Source: Sphingobacterium haloxyli (lineage in GTDB: Bacteria; Bacteroidota; Bacteroidia; Sphingobacteriales; Sphingobacteriaceae). From it: a DNA stretch of 64,000 bases. Below the pieces are notes generated by a model, which was given only the letters and a program-made list of their open reading frames with translations, ran no database searches and was not told the DNA's origin. Numbering within the stretch: position 1 is the first letter of the stretch; each line of letters opens with the position of its first letter. The stretch is from positions 124,001 to 188,000 of the forward strand of contig NZ_PVBQ01000005.1 in assembly GCF_002980525.1 (NCBI RefSeq). The letters run 5' to 3'. Below are positions 62,976-64,000 of this stretch, piece after piece. The position numbers were made by a program, and so were the translations under genes.

Positions 62976-64000
62976 CTAAAACTTCTCAAAATCGGCCTCG
63001 GAAGTGGACTGAACGTCCTCGTCCGTTACGAGTTTTCCGTTTATCAGCACATTGTCGAACACCATGTTTTTTGTATAGTTAGCTTGAATAGGCACATCCA
63101 CCCCGTCGATATTCGAATTGATAATTTTCAGGTTTTCTGCGGGAGATTCTTCATAGGCATTTATCAAGACGCCGAACTTTCCTCCTTTTTTAACATTTAG
63201 GTTCTCGACAGTAATATTACGCACGGTAGGCATAAAATCACCTGGGTTTTCGTAAAACATATCTACTAAAACGGCAGCCTCTTTGTATGTACCGACTTCG
63301 ACATTACGCATATAGATATCCTCGATGACACCTCCCCGCAGGGAGCTTGTTTTAATACGCAATATGCGGTCTAACTCTGGACTGTCCATCTTCAAATTTT
63401 GGGCAAATATATTTTTAGCGCCTCCAGATATCTCGCTACCGATTACAATACCTCCGTGCCCGTCTTTCATCTCACAGTTTTCGATGATATGGTTTTCAGC
63501 AGGACGTCCAATAGACCGACCGTCTTCATTCCGACCAGATTTAATGGCTATACAATCATCACCCGTATCGAAATAACATCCGGCTATTAACACATTTTTA
63601 CTTGATTCGGGGTTACAGCCATCGTTATTGGGACCGTGTGTTACCACGCTTACATTCCGAACAGTAACATTTTCACATAACACCGGATTAATATTCCAAA
63701 AAGGTGCGTTAATAATCTTTACGTCTGCTATCAAAATGTTGGAAGAGTTATACGGTTGGATAAAAGGTGGGCGTAAGAAATGTCCGTCCCCGTATACCCT
63801 ATCTTCTACAGGGGTTCCGTCTTTCACCTGCTGGGTAAGCCTTTTGACCGCAGCAAGCTGATTATCCATTCCTTCTGACCAGCCATATTCCTTCTTTGCT
63901 TTCCACGGCCACCAATGCTCATTATTTGCATTTCCATCGAGTATTCCTTTGCCTGTTATGGCGATATTCTCCTGCCCGTAAGCATAAATTAGAGGCGAGT
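62976..64000 (-). CDS. GH28 polygalacturonase-like enzyme, 3' part (cut by right edge)
   Basis: The open frame continues past an internal ATG at 63869 to the window edge without a stop, adding SPLIYAYGQENIAITGKG and LDGNANNEHWWPWK, so the true start lies outside. The visible part of about 340 residues is a right-handed beta helix. It has all four GH28 motifs: HGPNNDGCNPE (NTD type), FDTGDDCIAIKSG (the two aspartates), DGHGGIVIGSEISGG and LRIKTS. GH28 enzymes hydrolyse galacturonan or rhamnogalacturonan, usually in the periplasm or outside. Together with the PL1-like lyase (55888-58383) this suggests pectin use. The hairpin at 62914-62951 follows the stop. Confidence 0.93.
   Translation of the reverse strand, partial: SPLIYAYGQENIAITGKGILDGNANNEHWWPWKAKKEYGWSEGMDNQLAAVKRLTQQVKDGTPVEDRVYGDGHFLRPPFIQPYNSSNILIADVKIINAPFWNINPVLCENVTVRNVSVVTHGPNNDGCNPESSKNVLIAGCYFDTGDDCIAIKSGRNEDGRSIGRPAENHIIENCEMKDGHGGIVIGSEISGGAKNIFAQNLKMDSPELDRILRIKTSSLRGGVIEDIYMRNVEVGTYKEAAVLVDMFYENPGDFMPTVRNITVENLNVKKGGKFGVLINAYEESPAENLKIINSNIDGVDVPIQANYTKNMVFDNVLINGKLVTDEDVQSTSEADFEKF

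Overview
The window looks like a chromosomal segment of a Bacteroidota bacterium, most likely from the Sphingobacteriaceae (Sphingobacterium/Parapedobacter-like; an inference, no rRNA is present). The signs are SusC/SusD pairs, TonB receptors with STN domains run by ECF sigma/FecR pairs, a hybrid two-component system (HTCS), many lipoproteins with acidic residues after the lipid cysteine, and promoters matching the TAnnTTTG -7 element of this phylum. I found no tRNA, rRNA, CRISPR array, insertion sequence or integrase.

Layout. (1) 1-2391: an ECF sigma factor, a FecR anti-sigma factor and the 5' end of a TonB receptor cut by the left edge, all on the minus strand. (2) 2392-2973: a poorly coding stretch with a doubtful small ORF and tandem GC-rich hairpins. 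(3) 2974-18322, minus strand: a second sigma/FecR pair, a large STN-type TonB receptor, a DUF4397 lipoprotein, an unrecognised lipoprotein, three two-domain fasciclin (FAS1) lipoproteins, and a GC-rich Oar-like TonB receptor. The gaps are short, so this looks like one surface-exposed system of unknown substrate. (4) 18564-24477: two tandem DUF3857/transglutaminase-like proteins, an alpha/beta hydrolase and, on the plus strand, a histidine-rich lipoprotein. (5) 24643-49195: a complete glucuronoxylan utilisation locus. A divergent HTCS sensor-regulator faces a minus-strand run encoding a GPH symporter, GH10 xylanase, GH43, GH67 and GH115 glucuronidases, an acetylesterase, a second GH43, GH3, and then SusC and SusD. 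(6) 49315-55849: a TetR repressor and a tripartite RND efflux pump, with three copies of one palindrome as the likely operators. (7) 55888-64000: a PL1-like pectate lyase, a SulP transporter, an arsenic resistance operon (arsR, DUF6428, arsC, acr3) with two matching ArsR-type boxes, and a GH28 polygalacturonase cut by the right edge.

How they work together. The xylan locus is self-contained: the surface GH10 cuts xylan, SusD/SusC bind and import oligosaccharides, periplasmic enzymes remove acetyl and glucuronosyl groups and xylose, the symporter imports short products, and the signal-free GH43 finishes them in the cytoplasm. The PL1 and GH28 enzymes suggest pectin use nearby. The sigma/FecR/receptor-FAS1-DUF4397 cluster is the least explained part. 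At both FecR-receptor junctions a plus-strand, terminator-like hairpin lies antisense to the genes, which may point to antisense control of the receptors.
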